Below, in pieces: positions 1-5,153 of a stretch of 5,153 bases of DNA. Origin of the DNA: a bacterium (GTDB lineage: Bacteria > Arandabacterota > Arandabacteria > Arandabacterales > JALGWA01); contig JALGWA010000147.1 in NCBI GenBank assembly GCA_025774425.1, forward strand, positions 1-5,153. Reading direction: 5' to 3'. A program made the position numbers and the translations under genes. The notes beneath the pieces are model-generated. The model was not told the DNA's origin. It saw only the letters and a list, made by a program, of their open reading frames with translations, and searched no databases. Numbering within the stretch: position 1 is the first letter of the stretch; each line of letters begins with the position of its first letter.

Positions 1-241
1 CGAGGGCGGTCGTCACAAGCCGTTTTTCACGGGCTACCGGCCTCAGTTTTATTTCCGTACGACGGATGTGACCGGCTCGATCAAGTTGCCGGAGGGCCGG
101 GAGATGGTGATGCCCGGTGACAACGTGACGATGGACATAGAGTTGATTACGCCGATTGCGATGGAGCGCGGGTTGACGTTCGCCCTCCGTGAGGGCGGCA
201 GGACCGTGGGACAGGGCGTCGTCGGCGATATTCTGGAATAA
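1..241 (+). CDS. tuf: Elongation factor Tu, C-terminal fragment (5' end outside window)
   Basis: EF-Tu is the cytoplasmic GTPase that carries aminoacyl-tRNA to the ribosomal A site. Only the last 79 codons are present, read from base 2 to the TAA at 239-241. They form most of domain III, which contacts the tRNA T-stem. Recognisable family motifs are [20 protein letters not shown] (bases 17-76), [20 protein letters not shown] and the near-terminal [12 protein letters not shown]. The Gln of RPQFYF and the Ala of TFALRE, positions where kirromycin resistance changes occur in E. coli EF-Tu (Q329, A375), are the normal residues. The protein ends GDILE, a variable tail. Arginine is mostly CGT/CGG/CGC here, unlike most downstream genes, which prefer AGG. 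The next gene follows after 28 bases with no terminator hairpin, so tuf is probably read through into rpmG. Identity is certain; whether this is tufA or tufB-like cannot be told. Confidence 0.97.
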   Translation, partial: EGGRHKPFFTGYRPQFYFRTTDVTGSIKLPEGREMVMPGDNVTMDIELITPIAMERGLTFALREGGRTVGQGVVGDILE

Positions 242-250
242 GGTTCACTA

Positions 251-257
251 GAGAGGG
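251..257 (+). promoter_or_regulatory. Probable ribosome binding site of rpmG
   Basis: A purine-rich GAGAGGG lies 12 bases before the GTG start of rpmG. It is a modest match to the anti-Shine-Dalgarno complement and the spacing is rather long. A second purine run, TAGAGAG at 261-267, sits too close to the GTG to serve well. The assignment is an inference from position. Confidence 0.4.
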
Positions 258-269
258 TCGTAGAGAGCC

Positions 270-443
270 GTGAGAGAGATCATTACGCTGGCCTGTTCCG
301 AGATCATTACGCTGGCCTGTTCCGTATGCAAGAGGAGGAACTACACCACCAAGAAGAACAGGCGGAAGCATCCGGACCGGGTGGAGTTCAAGAAGTACTG
401 TAGATTCTGCGGCAAACATACACCTCACAAAGAGACGAGATAG
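270..443 (+). CDS. rpmG: 50S ribosomal protein L33 (zinc-ribbon type) with an internal 8-residue tandem duplication
   Basis: L33 is a small protein of the large ribosomal subunit near the E site. The gene reads from GTG at 270 to TAG at 441-443, giving 57 residues. The body matches the family closely: [20 protein letters not shown] followed by [19 protein letters not shown]. Two CxxC pairs, Cys17/Cys20 and Cys44/Cys47, form the zinc-binding version of L33. The usual bacterial length is about 49-55 residues; here residues 3-10 (EIITLACS) are repeated exactly as residues 11-18, and without the repeat the protein would be a typical 49 residues. The extra copy adds an unpaired Cys9 and pushes the natural N-terminal strand away from the start. 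The second copy still leads correctly into the first zinc pair, so a functional fold is plausible. GTG is chosen because it gives the conserved MREIITLAC opening; no ATG is available. The gene is too short for most ORF callers. Confidence 0.93.
   Translation: MREIITLACSEIITLACSVCKRRNYTTKKNRRKHPDRVEFKKYCRFCGKHTPHKETR
276..323 (+). repeat. Perfect tandem duplication, 2 x 24 bp, inside rpmG
   Basis: Bases 276-299 and 300-323 are identical over all 24 positions, and the base after each copy is G, so the identity runs to 25. Each unit encodes EIITLACS and the unit length keeps the reading frame. There are no synonymous differences between copies, which points to a very recent event or to an artefact of assembly. 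Confidence 0.98.
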
Positions 444-474
444 AGAAGCCCTGTCAGTGAAGTCTCTGGTATGT

Positions 475-480
475 AGGGGA
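475..480 (+). promoter_or_regulatory. Ribosome binding site of secE
   Basis: AGGGGA lies 5 bases before the ATG of secE at 486, a good position for a Shine-Dalgarno sequence. The whole 42-base gap after rpmG (444-485) holds this site and nothing else that I can support. In particular the tRNA-Trp gene that precedes secE in many bacteria is not there. Confidence 0.7.
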
Positions 481-485
481 TTTTT

Positions 486-671
486 ATGTTTGAAAGGCTG
501 AAGAAGTTCCTGAAGGAAGTCAGGGTCGAGCTGACGAAGGTTGCATGGCCTACGGCCAATGAACTCAAGGGTTCTACGGCCGTCGTTATCGTGACCGTGC
601 TGATCTTCATGTTGTTCGTGTACATCGTCGACAAGGGGCTGATGCTGCTCATGCACCAGGCGTTGCGGTGA
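486..671 (+). CDS. secE: Preprotein translocase subunit SecE (short, single-membrane-segment form)
   Basis: SecE clamps SecY in the inner-membrane SecYEG channel used for protein export. The 61-residue product has the short form's layout: an amphipathic cytoplasmic helix (about residues 1-18), the conserved hinge segment EVRVELTKVAWPTANEL (11-27), and one membrane helix (about 30-55, TAVVIVTVLIFMLFVYIV in its core). The hinge WPT is the family hallmark. E. coli SecE is roughly twice as long with two extra N-terminal membrane helices; most bacteria have the short form seen here. The ATG follows a well-placed AGGGGA. It lies just before nusG, the near-universal arrangement, with 6 to 21 bases between them depending on the nusG start. 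Small size makes it easy to miss, but identification is firm. Confidence 0.96.
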   Translation: MFERLKKFLKEVRVELTKVAWPTANELKGSTAVVIVTVLIFMLFVYIVDKGLMLLMHQALR

Positions 672-692
672 GCCCCTGTGATGGGTGATGGA

Positions 693-1223
693 ATGGCCAA
701 GAGATGGTATGTGGTCCATACCTATTCGGGACATGAGAAGAAAGTGAAACTTGCGCTGGAGAAGCTGGTCAAGGCGCAGGGCATGGAAGATATGGTCAGC
801 AAGGTGATCATCCCGATGGAGAACGTGACGGAGATGAAGAACGGCAAGCGCATGACTTCGACGCGCAAGTTCTTTCCGAGCTACATTCTCGTCGAGATGG
901 AGCTGACCGACGAGATACTGCACGTGATAAACAACATCCCGGGCGTGTCCCGCCTGATCGGGACGGGCCAGCGGCCGACGCCGCTGCGGGAAGAGGAAGT
1001 CGAGAGGATACTCGAGGCGATAGACACCGGCAAGGCGAAGCCCACTCCGGAGATACCGTTCAACATCGGGGAGCACGTCAAGGTCGTCGACGGACCGTTC
1101 AGCGATTTCACGGGCGTCGTCGACGAGATCAACGCGGAGAGGGGAAAACTCAAGGTGATGGTCAGCATATTCGGGCGCCCGACGCCCGTCGAGCTGGACT
1201 TCCTCCAGGTCAAGAGCATCTAG
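693..1223 (+). CDS. nusG: Transcription termination/antitermination factor NusG
   Basis: NusG binds the RNA polymerase clamp, suppresses pausing, and links the polymerase to Rho or to ribosomal protein S10. The 176-residue product has an N-terminal NGN domain (about 1-115) opening with MAKRWYVVHTYSGHEKKV and containing RKFFPSYILVEM (58-69), then a linker and a C-terminal KOW domain (about 122-176) with NIGEHVKVVDGPFSDFTG and the final SIFGRPTPVELDFLQV. The Phe of SIFGR (residue 160) corresponds to the E. coli residue that contacts S10. No insertion is present between domains. In-frame alternatives at GTG 678 and ATG 681 would add MMGDG or similar before MAKRW; I prefer ATG 693 because family members start at MAKRWY and because GGGTGAT (683-689) resembles the end of a Shine-Dalgarno sequence, though it is close to the start. 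The stop overlaps the rplK ribosome binding site. Confidence 0.96.
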   Translation: MAKRWYVVHTYSGHEKKVKLALEKLVKAQGMEDMVSKVIIPMENVTEMKNGKRMTSTRKFFPSYILVEMELTDEILHVINNIPGVSRLIGTGQRPTPLREEEVERILEAIDTGKAKPTPEIPFNIGEHVKVVDGPFSDFTGVVDEINAERGKLKVMVSIFGRPTPVELDFLQVKSI

Positions 1224-1226
1224 GAG
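1221..1226 (+). promoter_or_regulatory. rplK ribosome binding site overlapping the nusG stop codon
   Basis: TAGGAG includes the nusG stop TAG (1221-1223) and the AGGAG core, 6 bases before the rplK ATG at 1233. Ribosomes ending on nusG would sit on this site, which suggests translational coupling of the two genes. Confidence 0.75.
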
Positions 1227-1232
1227 CGGAAG

Positions 1233-1661
1233 ATGGCCAAGAAAGTTATCGCGACGATCAAGATTCAGATTCCGGCCGGGAACGCGACACCCGGACCGCC
1301 GGTGGGGCCGGCCCTGGGCCAGCACGGGGTCAACATCATGGAGTTCTGCAAGGCTTTCAACTCCAAGACCCAGAAGGACGCGGGTCTGACCATTCCGGTG
1401 GTGCTCACGGTCTACCATGACCGGACCTTCTCGTTCATCACGAAGACTCCCCCCGCCGCGGTTCTCCTGAAGCGGGCTGCGGGGATTGCGAAGGCATCCG
1501 GGGAGCCGAACAGGACGAAGATAGCAACGGTCACGATGGACCAGGTGGTCGAGATCGCGAAGACGAAGATGCCGGACCTGAACGCGCGCGACATCGATGC
1601 GGCGGTGAGGATGGTCATGGGTACGGCGAGAAGCATGGGAATCGAAGTCAGCGGTCGGTAA
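1233..1661 (+). CDS. rplK: 50S ribosomal protein L11
   Basis: L11 binds the GTPase-associated centre of 23S rRNA at the base of the L7/L12 stalk and takes part in factor-dependent steps and in the stringent response. The 142-residue length is standard. The N-terminal domain has [20 protein letters not shown] (22-41), with the prolines of the thiostrepton-binding region (P23 and P26 in this numbering) retained, then [14 protein letters not shown] and [16 protein letters not shown]. The C-terminal RNA-binding domain ends in [11 protein letters not shown]. Start is ATG with AGGAG 6 bases upstream. Only 9 bases separate it from nusG and 16 from the preferred rplA start, so it is co-transcribed with both. 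Nothing in the sequence departs from the family. Confidence 0.98.
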   Translation: MAKKVIATIKIQIPAGNATPGPPVGPALGQHGVNIMEFCKAFNSKTQKDAGLTIPVVLTVYHDRTFSFITKTPPAAVLLKRAAGIAKASGEPNRTKIATVTMDQVVEIAKTKMPDLNARDIDAAVRMVMGTARSMGIEVSGR

Positions 1662-1663
1662 AC

Positions 1664-1669
1664 AGGTGG
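1664..1669 (+). promoter_or_regulatory. Ribosome binding site that favours the ATG start of rplA
   Basis: AGGTGG lies 8 bases before ATG 1678. The in-frame GTG at 1666 lies inside this element, so the GTG is more likely part of the ribosome binding site than a start codon. Confidence 0.6.
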
Positions 1670-1677
1670 AACTCAAG

Positions 1678-2382
1678 ATGAAGAGAGGCAAGAAGTACAT
1701 CGCGGCGAGCGGGAAGGTGGCCGGGAGCGGGGAAATGTCCTTTGTGGACGCGGCCAGGCTGCTCAAGGAGGCGTCTTACGTGAAGTTCGACGAGACCGTG
1801 GAATTCGCCGCGAGGCTCAATGTCGATCCCAAGAAGGCTGACCAGCAGGTCAGGGGCACGGTCGTGCTGCCGCACGGCACGGGCAGAAGCGTCAAGGTGC
1901 TCGTGTTCGCGATGGGCGACAAGGAAAAGGAGGCGGAGGCGGCCGGGGCGGATTTCGTCGGAAGCGCGGACCTTATCGAGAAGATAAAGGGGGGCTGGAC
2001 GGATTTCGACGTGGCCATCGCGACGCCGGACATGATGAGCGAAGTCGGCAAGCTCGGCAGGATCCTGGGGCCGCGCGGCCTCATGCCCAATCCCAAGACC
2101 GGCACGGTGACTTTCGATGTCGCCAAAGCGGTCACGGAGGCCAAGGCCGGCAAGGTCGAGTACAGGGTGGACAAGGCGGGCAACATTCACGTCGGCATCG
2201 GCAAGATTTCGTTCACGCCGGAGCAGATTTCGGAGAACGCGAGGGCGCTGCTCGGGGAGCTTCTCAGGGCCAGGCCCGCGGCTTCGAAGGGGCAGTACGT
2301 GAAGAGCCTGACGCTGACTTCGACCATGGGGCCGGGCGTCAGGATCGATTCCGGTGCCGAGATCGCGGAGTTGAAGCTGTAG
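1678..2382 (+). CDS. rplA: 50S ribosomal protein L1
   Basis: L1 forms the mobile stalk at the ribosomal E site and in many bacteria also represses its own L11-L1 mRNA. From ATG 1678 the product has 234 residues, the normal length. It opens MKRGKKY like its relatives and shows [34 protein letters not shown] starting near residue 36 (in pieces: [19 protein letters not shown], 49-67), AIATPDMM (113-120), [19 protein letters not shown] (127-145) and the C-terminal rRNA-contacting STMGPGV (215-221). Both domains are complete. A GTG at 1666 would add MELK and is less likely because it overlaps AGGTGG. Arginine is AGG or AGA in 11 of 12 codons. The gap to rplJ is 16 bases, so there is no room for a separate L10 leader. 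Confidence 0.97.
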   Translation: MKRGKKYIAASGKVAGSGEMSFVDAARLLKEASYVKFDETVEFAARLNVDPKKADQQVRGTVVLPHGTGRSVKVLVFAMGDKEKEAEAAGADFVGSADLIEKIKGGWTDFDVAIATPDMMSEVGKLGRILGPRGLMPNPKTGTVTFDVAKAVTEAKAGKVEYRVDKAGNIHVGIGKISFTPEQISENARALLGELLRARPAASKGQYVKSLTLTSTMGPGVRIDSGAEIAELKL

Positions 2383-2387
2383 CAGCT

Positions 2388-2392
2388 GGAGA
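2388..2392 (+). promoter_or_regulatory. Ribosome binding site of rplJ
   Basis: GGAGA lies 6 bases before the rplJ ATG at 2399. It is contained in the 16-base rplA-rplJ gap, which has no further structure. Confidence 0.65.
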
Positions 2393-2398
2393 AAGACG

Positions 2399-2923
2399 AT
2401 GCCAAAGCCGGAGAAAATCAAGGCGGTGGAGACGCTGAGGGAGAAGTTCTCCACGGCCGAGGGGTTCGTTCTGGCCGACTACACCGGCCTGACCGTGGCG
2501 GAGGCCAACGATCTCAGGGGCAGGTGCAAAGAGGCCGGAGTAGAGTACAGGGTCGTGAAGAACACGCTTGCGAGGATAGCCGCGAAGGGGGCGGAGGTCG
2601 AGGAAATCAACGAGTTCATCGACGGTCCGACCGCGCTGGCCCTGAGCTTCGAGGATTCGACGGCGCCTGCGAGGGTGCTGGCCGAGTTCATGAGGGAGAC
2701 CCGCAAGATGGCGTTCAGGGGCGGCTACCTCGACGGCCGGGCGTATTCCGCCGACGAGATAAAGGAGATTTCGAGGTTGCCGGGCAGGGACGGGCTGATC
2801 GCCCAGGTGATAGGCGTGCTCAACGCTCCGATGGCCCGGATCGTGTGGAGCATGGAGGGCACGCTGAGGAATCTCGTCTCCATCATAGACGAAATCGCGA
2901 GGAAAAAGGGAACCCAAACTTAA
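2399..2923 (+). CDS. rplJ: 50S ribosomal protein L10 (stalk base)
   Basis: L10 anchors L7/L12 dimers on the large subunit. The 174-residue product has the rRNA-binding N-terminal domain (about 1-130), recognisable by VLADYTGLTVAEANDLR (24-40), EYRVVKNTLARIAA (49-62), and FRGGYLDG after a glycine-proline turn (DGPTALALS). The C-terminal helix (about 133-170) contains LIAQVIGVLNAPMARIVWSM and then GTLRNLVSIIDEIARKK. From the conserved LP this tail is 48 residues, against 37 in E. coli L10 as I recall that sequence, and it resembles the longer Thermotoga-type tail that carries three L7/L12 dimers. Arginine is AGG in 12 of 15 codons. The gene is followed after 33 bases by rplL, its binding partner, the universal arrangement. 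Confidence 0.97.
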   Translation: MPKPEKIKAVETLREKFSTAEGFVLADYTGLTVAEANDLRGRCKEAGVEYRVVKNTLARIAAKGAEVEEINEFIDGPTALALSFEDSTAPARVLAEFMRETRKMAFRGGYLDGRAYSADEIKEISRLPGRDGLIAQVIGVLNAPMARIVWSMEGTLRNLVSIIDEIARKKGTQT

Positions 2924-2945
2924 GGCTTACGCCGAGAAGGTTTAC

Positions 2946-2952
2946 GGAGGTG
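2946..2952 (+). promoter_or_regulatory. Strong ribosome binding site of rplL
   Basis: GGAGGTG matches the anti-Shine-Dalgarno complement over 7 bases and is the best such site in the window. The ATG at 2957 follows the GGAGG core by 6 bases. This fits the need for several L7/L12 copies per ribosome while the neighbouring proteins are needed once. Confidence 0.85.
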
Positions 2953-2956
2953 GACA

Positions 2957-3361
2957 ATGGCAAAGGCAGCCGAGGACAACAAGGTCGAGAAGATAGTCGA
3001 GATGATCGAGGGCCTGACCGCGCTCGAGCTCTCCGACCTTGCGAAAGCGCTCAGTGACAAGTTCGACGTCGCTCCCATGGCGGCCGTTCCGGCCGGCGCC
3101 GTCGCGGCGGCGGGCGCTGCGGGCGGCGGGGCCCCTGCCGAGGAGGAGAAGACGGAGTTCGACGTCATCCTGAGCTCGTTCGGGGAGAAGAAGCTCCAGG
3201 TGATCAAGGTGGTGCGGGCCGTCACCGGTCTGGGCCTGAAGGAAGCCAAGGATCTCGTCGAGGGCGCTCCCAATCCCGTCAAGGAAGGTGTCACCAAGGA
3301 AGAGGCCCAGGAGATCAAGACCAAGCTCGAGGAGGTCGGCGCGACCGTCGAGATGAAGTAA
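2957..3361 (+). CDS. rplL: 50S ribosomal protein L7/L12
   Basis: L7/L12 forms the flexible stalk that recruits and activates the translational GTPases. The 134-residue product has an N-terminal dimerisation and L10-binding domain (about 1-37, with [20 protein letters not shown]), an Ala/Gly/Pro hinge (about 39-62, [19 protein letters not shown] and APAEEE), and the factor-binding C-terminal domain (about 66-134) with [27 protein letters not shown] (78-97) and KDLVEGAP. The length is slightly above the usual 120-130, with the excess in the hinge and the N-terminal residues. Arginine is used once only. The start is fixed by the strong GGAGGTG upstream. It is separated from rpoB by 30 bases with no attenuator hairpin. 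Confidence 0.98.
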   Translation: MAKAAEDNKVEKIVEMIEGLTALELSDLAKALSDKFDVAPMAAVPAGAVAAAGAAGGGAPAEEEKTEFDVILSSFGEKKLQVIKVVRAVTGLGLKEAKDLVEGAPNPVKEGVTKEEAQEIKTKLEEVGATVEMK

Positions 3362-3375
3362 CCGAATGAGAGACC

Positions 3376-3382
3376 GGGGGTG
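3376..3382 (+). promoter_or_regulatory. Probable ribosome binding site of rpoB
   Basis: GGGGGTG (one mismatch to GGAGGTG) ends 9 bases before ATG 3392. It favours that ATG over the upstream in-frame GTG 3380 and TTG 3383, which overlap or adjoin it. The downstream ATG 3404 has no better site. Confidence 0.55.
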
Positions 3383-3391
3383 TTGAGCCTG

Positions 3392-5153
3392 ATGGCTGGA
3401 CTCATGACCGACAGAAAGAGCTTCTCGAAGATTCACGAGATTATGGATGTTCCGAATCTCCTTTCGGTGCAGCTCGACTCTTTCAACAGCTTTCTCCAGA
3501 AGGACGTCGCTCCTCATCAGCGGAGGGATGAGGGACTCCAGAAGGTTTTCAAGGAGATCTTTCCGATCAACGACACCAGGGACAATTATTCCCTCGAGTT
3601 TGTCAGCTACACGCTCGGGGAGCCCAAGTACACGATCGAGGAGTCCCAGGAGAGGGATGTCACGTATGCTGCGCCGCTCAAGGCGACTCTCAGGCTGATA
3701 GTGAAGGAGAACGTCGACGGCCGCAAGGAGATCAAGAACATCATCGAGCAGGAAGTCTATCTCGGTGAGATCCCGCTGATCACCGACAAGGGCACTTTCG
3801 TCATCAACGGCGCCGAGCGCGTGGTGGTCAGCCAGTTGCACAGGTCTCCGGGCGTCTTCTTCGATGAGAGCATACACCCGAACGGGAAGCGCCTCTATTC
3901 GTCCAGGATCATCCCGTACCACGGTTCGTGGGTCGAGTTCAGCCTGGACGTCAACGACATCATGTACGTCCACATCGACCGCAAGCGGAAGATCCCGGTC
4001 ACGGTCCTCTTGAGGGCGATAGGGTTCTCGACGACGGAGGATATACTGCGGCTCTACTACGATGTCGAGACCGTGAAGATGCCCGCGACCGACAAGAAGA
4101 GGAAGGACGCGCTCGTCGACAAGTACGCCGCCGAGACGGTGATCGACAGGTCGACGGGCGAAGTGCTTCTCGAGGCGGGGGAGAGCATAACGCCGACCGT
4201 AGTGGAGGCCCTTCACCTCGCCGGGGTCAAGAGGGTGAAGATCACGGTCGACAGGGGTGGCCAGGACAACGAGGTGCTGCGGAACACCCTCCGCAAGGAC
4301 ACGAGCAGGTGCGAGGAAGAGGCGCTGCTCAAGATATACAACCTGCTGCGCCCGGGTGACCCGCCGACGCTCGAGACCGCGAGGAATCTGATCCACAGGC
4401 TGTTCTTCAGCCCGAAGCGCTATGACCTGGGCCGCGTGGGCAGGTACAAGCTCAACCAGAGGCTCGACCTCGATACGCCCCTGGACGTGACCGTGCTGAC
4501 GAAGATGGATTTCGTGGAGATCATCAGATACCTCCTCGTGCTCAGGGACAACAAGGGCCAGACGGACGACATCGACCATCTCGGGAACAGGCGTGTCCGT
4601 ACGGTCGGGGAGCTGCTCTCCAACCAGTTCTCCATCGGGTTGACGCGGATGGCGAGAATAATAAAGGAGCGGATGAGCCTCCAGGACACCGAGCTGATGA
4701 CGCCTTCGGATCTCGTCAACGCGAGGACTGTCGCGGCGGTCATCAAGACGTTCTTCGGCTCCAGCCAGCTCTCCCAGTTCATGGACCAGACCAATCCCCT
4801 CGCCGAGCTGACGCACAAGAGGCGCCTGTCGGCGTTGGGCCCCGGCGGCCTGACTCGGGAGAGAGCGGGGTTCGAAGTGCGCGACGTCCACTACACCCAT
4901 TTCGGGAGGATCTGCCCCATCGAGACCCCCGAGGGGCCGAACATCGGCCTGATCAGCTCGCTTTCCACCTACGCGAGGATCAACGAATTCGGATTCCTCG
5001 AGACTCCCTACCGGATCGTGAGGAACGGCATAGCGACGAACGAGATCGAGTACCTGAGCGCGGACAAGGAGGACCGCTACACGGTCGCGCAGGGCAACGC
5101 CCCCGTCGATGAGAGGGGCAGGTTCATACGTGACAAGGTGTTCGCCTGCCAGA
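3392..5153 (+). CDS. rpoB: DNA-directed RNA polymerase subunit beta, N-terminal part (3' end outside window)
   Basis: The beta subunit forms one pincer and much of the active-site cleft of RNA polymerase. There are 587 open codons, a little under half of a typical beta subunit; the frame is open to the window end. In order: the N-terminal [19 protein letters not shown], the protrusion/lobe region with [20 protein letters not shown] and GVFF (ending at residue 157), the beta2 lobe with [16 protein letters not shown] and [15 protein letters not shown], the rifampicin region [20 protein letters not shown] (457-476), then [20 protein letters not shown] and [14 protein letters not shown] (508-521). 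The residues matching E. coli D516, H526, S531 and I572 are D465, H475, S480 and I521, all the susceptible type; E. coli S522 is Ala471 here. Start is uncertain among GTG 3380, ATG 3392 and ATG 3404; ATG 3392 is best spaced from GGGGGTG. rpoC would be expected next. Confidence 0.97.
   Translation, partial: MAGLMTDRKSFSKIHEIMDVPNLLSVQLDSFNSFLQKDVAPHQRRDEGLQKVFKEIFPINDTRDNYSLEFVSYTLGEPKYTIEESQERDVTYAAPLKATLRLIVKENVDGRKEIKNIIEQEVYLGEIPLITDKGTFVINGAERVVVSQLHRSPGVFFDESIHPNGKRLYSSRIIPYHGSWVEFSLDVNDIMYVHIDRKRKIPVTVLLRAIGFSTTEDILRLYYDVETVKMPATDKKRKDALVDKYAAETVIDRSTGEVLLEAGESITPTVVEALHLAGVKRVKITVDRGGQDNEVLRNTLRKDTSRCEEEALLKIYNLLRPGDPPTLETARNLIHRLFFSPKRYDLGRVGRYKLNQRLDLDTPLDVTVLTKMDFVEIIRYLLVLRDNKGQTDDIDHLGNRRVRTVGELLSNQFSIGLTRMARIIKERMSLQDTELMTPSDLVNARTVAAVIKTFFGSSQLSQFMDQTNPLAELTHKRRLSALGPGGLTRERAGFEVRDVHYTHFGRICPIETPEGPNIGLISSLSTYARINEFGFLETPYRIVRNGIATNEIEYLSADKEDRYTVAQGNAPVDERGRFIRDKVFACQ

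Noticed and set aside
431..467. Inverted pair AGAGAC / GTCTCT around the end of rpmG
   Set aside because: Six base pairs with a 25-base loop and no following T-run. Too weak for a terminator and likely to occur by chance.
444..485. Search for a tRNA-Trp gene or promoter between rpmG and secE
   Set aside because: At 42 bases the gap is too short for a tRNA, and no convincing -35/-10 pair is visible.
1171..1182. Perfect 12-base palindrome TCGGGCGCCCGA near the end of nusG
   Set aside because: It encodes part of the conserved SIFGRP segment, and GC-rich codons explain it. It has no T-tract and lies inside an essential domain, so it is not a terminator or an operator I can support.
147..1766. 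A 539-codon open frame on the minus strand opposite tuf to rplA
   Set aside because: It runs antisense through six well-identified genes, and its translation is rich in Arg, His, Leu and Asp with no recognisable domain. GC-rich third positions on the + strand remove stop codons from the opposite frame.
3089..3145. Ala/Gly-rich low-complexity segment in rplL
   Set aside because: It is the normal flexible hinge of L7/L12, not an expansion repeat of unknown function.
3366..3386. Six-codon reading frame (MRDRGC) between rplL and rpoB, a possible leader peptide
   Set aside because: No ribosome binding site of its own beyond the rplL end, no regulatory codon run and no hairpin. It overlaps the rpoB ribosome binding site and is expected by chance.
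2942..4900. A 652-codon open frame on the minus strand opposite rplL and rpoB
   Set aside because: Same cause: it is the mirror of codon bias in two certain genes, with a low-complexity Leu/Arg/Asp/Val composition and no supported start signal or homology that I recognise.

Overview
The window is a stretch of the universal bacterial translation/transcription gene cluster, all on the + strand: 3' end of tuf (EF-Tu), rpmG (L33), secE, nusG, rplK (L11), rplA (L1), rplJ (L10), rplL (L7/L12) and the 5' part of rpoB (RNA polymerase beta). It is cut at both ends, inside tuf and inside rpoB. Coding density is nearly complete: the longest gap between genes is about 42 bases, and I see no tRNA, rRNA, mobile element, CRISPR array, convincing promoter or intrinsic terminator.

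The host is a bacterium with GC-rich coding sequence, strong use of AGG for arginine and short leaderless gaps between genes. The RpoB N-terminus, the RNA polymerase cleft segment ([15 protein letters not shown]) and the L10 and L1 sequences look to me like the FCB group / Gemmatimonadota or a neighbouring candidate phylum. This is an impression from remembered sequences, not a search, so the placement is tentative.

Layout: 1-241 is the C-terminal domain III end of EF-Tu. 270-443 is a small zinc-ribbon L33 gene that carries a perfect in-frame tandem duplication of 24 bases near its start. 486-1223 holds secE and nusG. 1233-3361 holds the four ribosomal protein genes for the L11/L1 region and the L10-L7/L12 stalk. 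3392 to the end is rpoB through the rifampicin-binding region. The genes supply the elongation factor, the factor-binding stalk and its base, the L1 stalk, the translocon subunit SecE, the elongation factor NusG and the polymerase subunit it acts on, so the order is the classical one.

The one unusual feature seen directly in the sequence is the rpmG duplication, which is either a recent real mutation or an assembly artefact. The other points are regulatory: the spacers that carry the L10 leader and the rpoB attenuator in Escherichia coli are reduced to 16 and 30 bases here. I found no undescribed biological system in this window.
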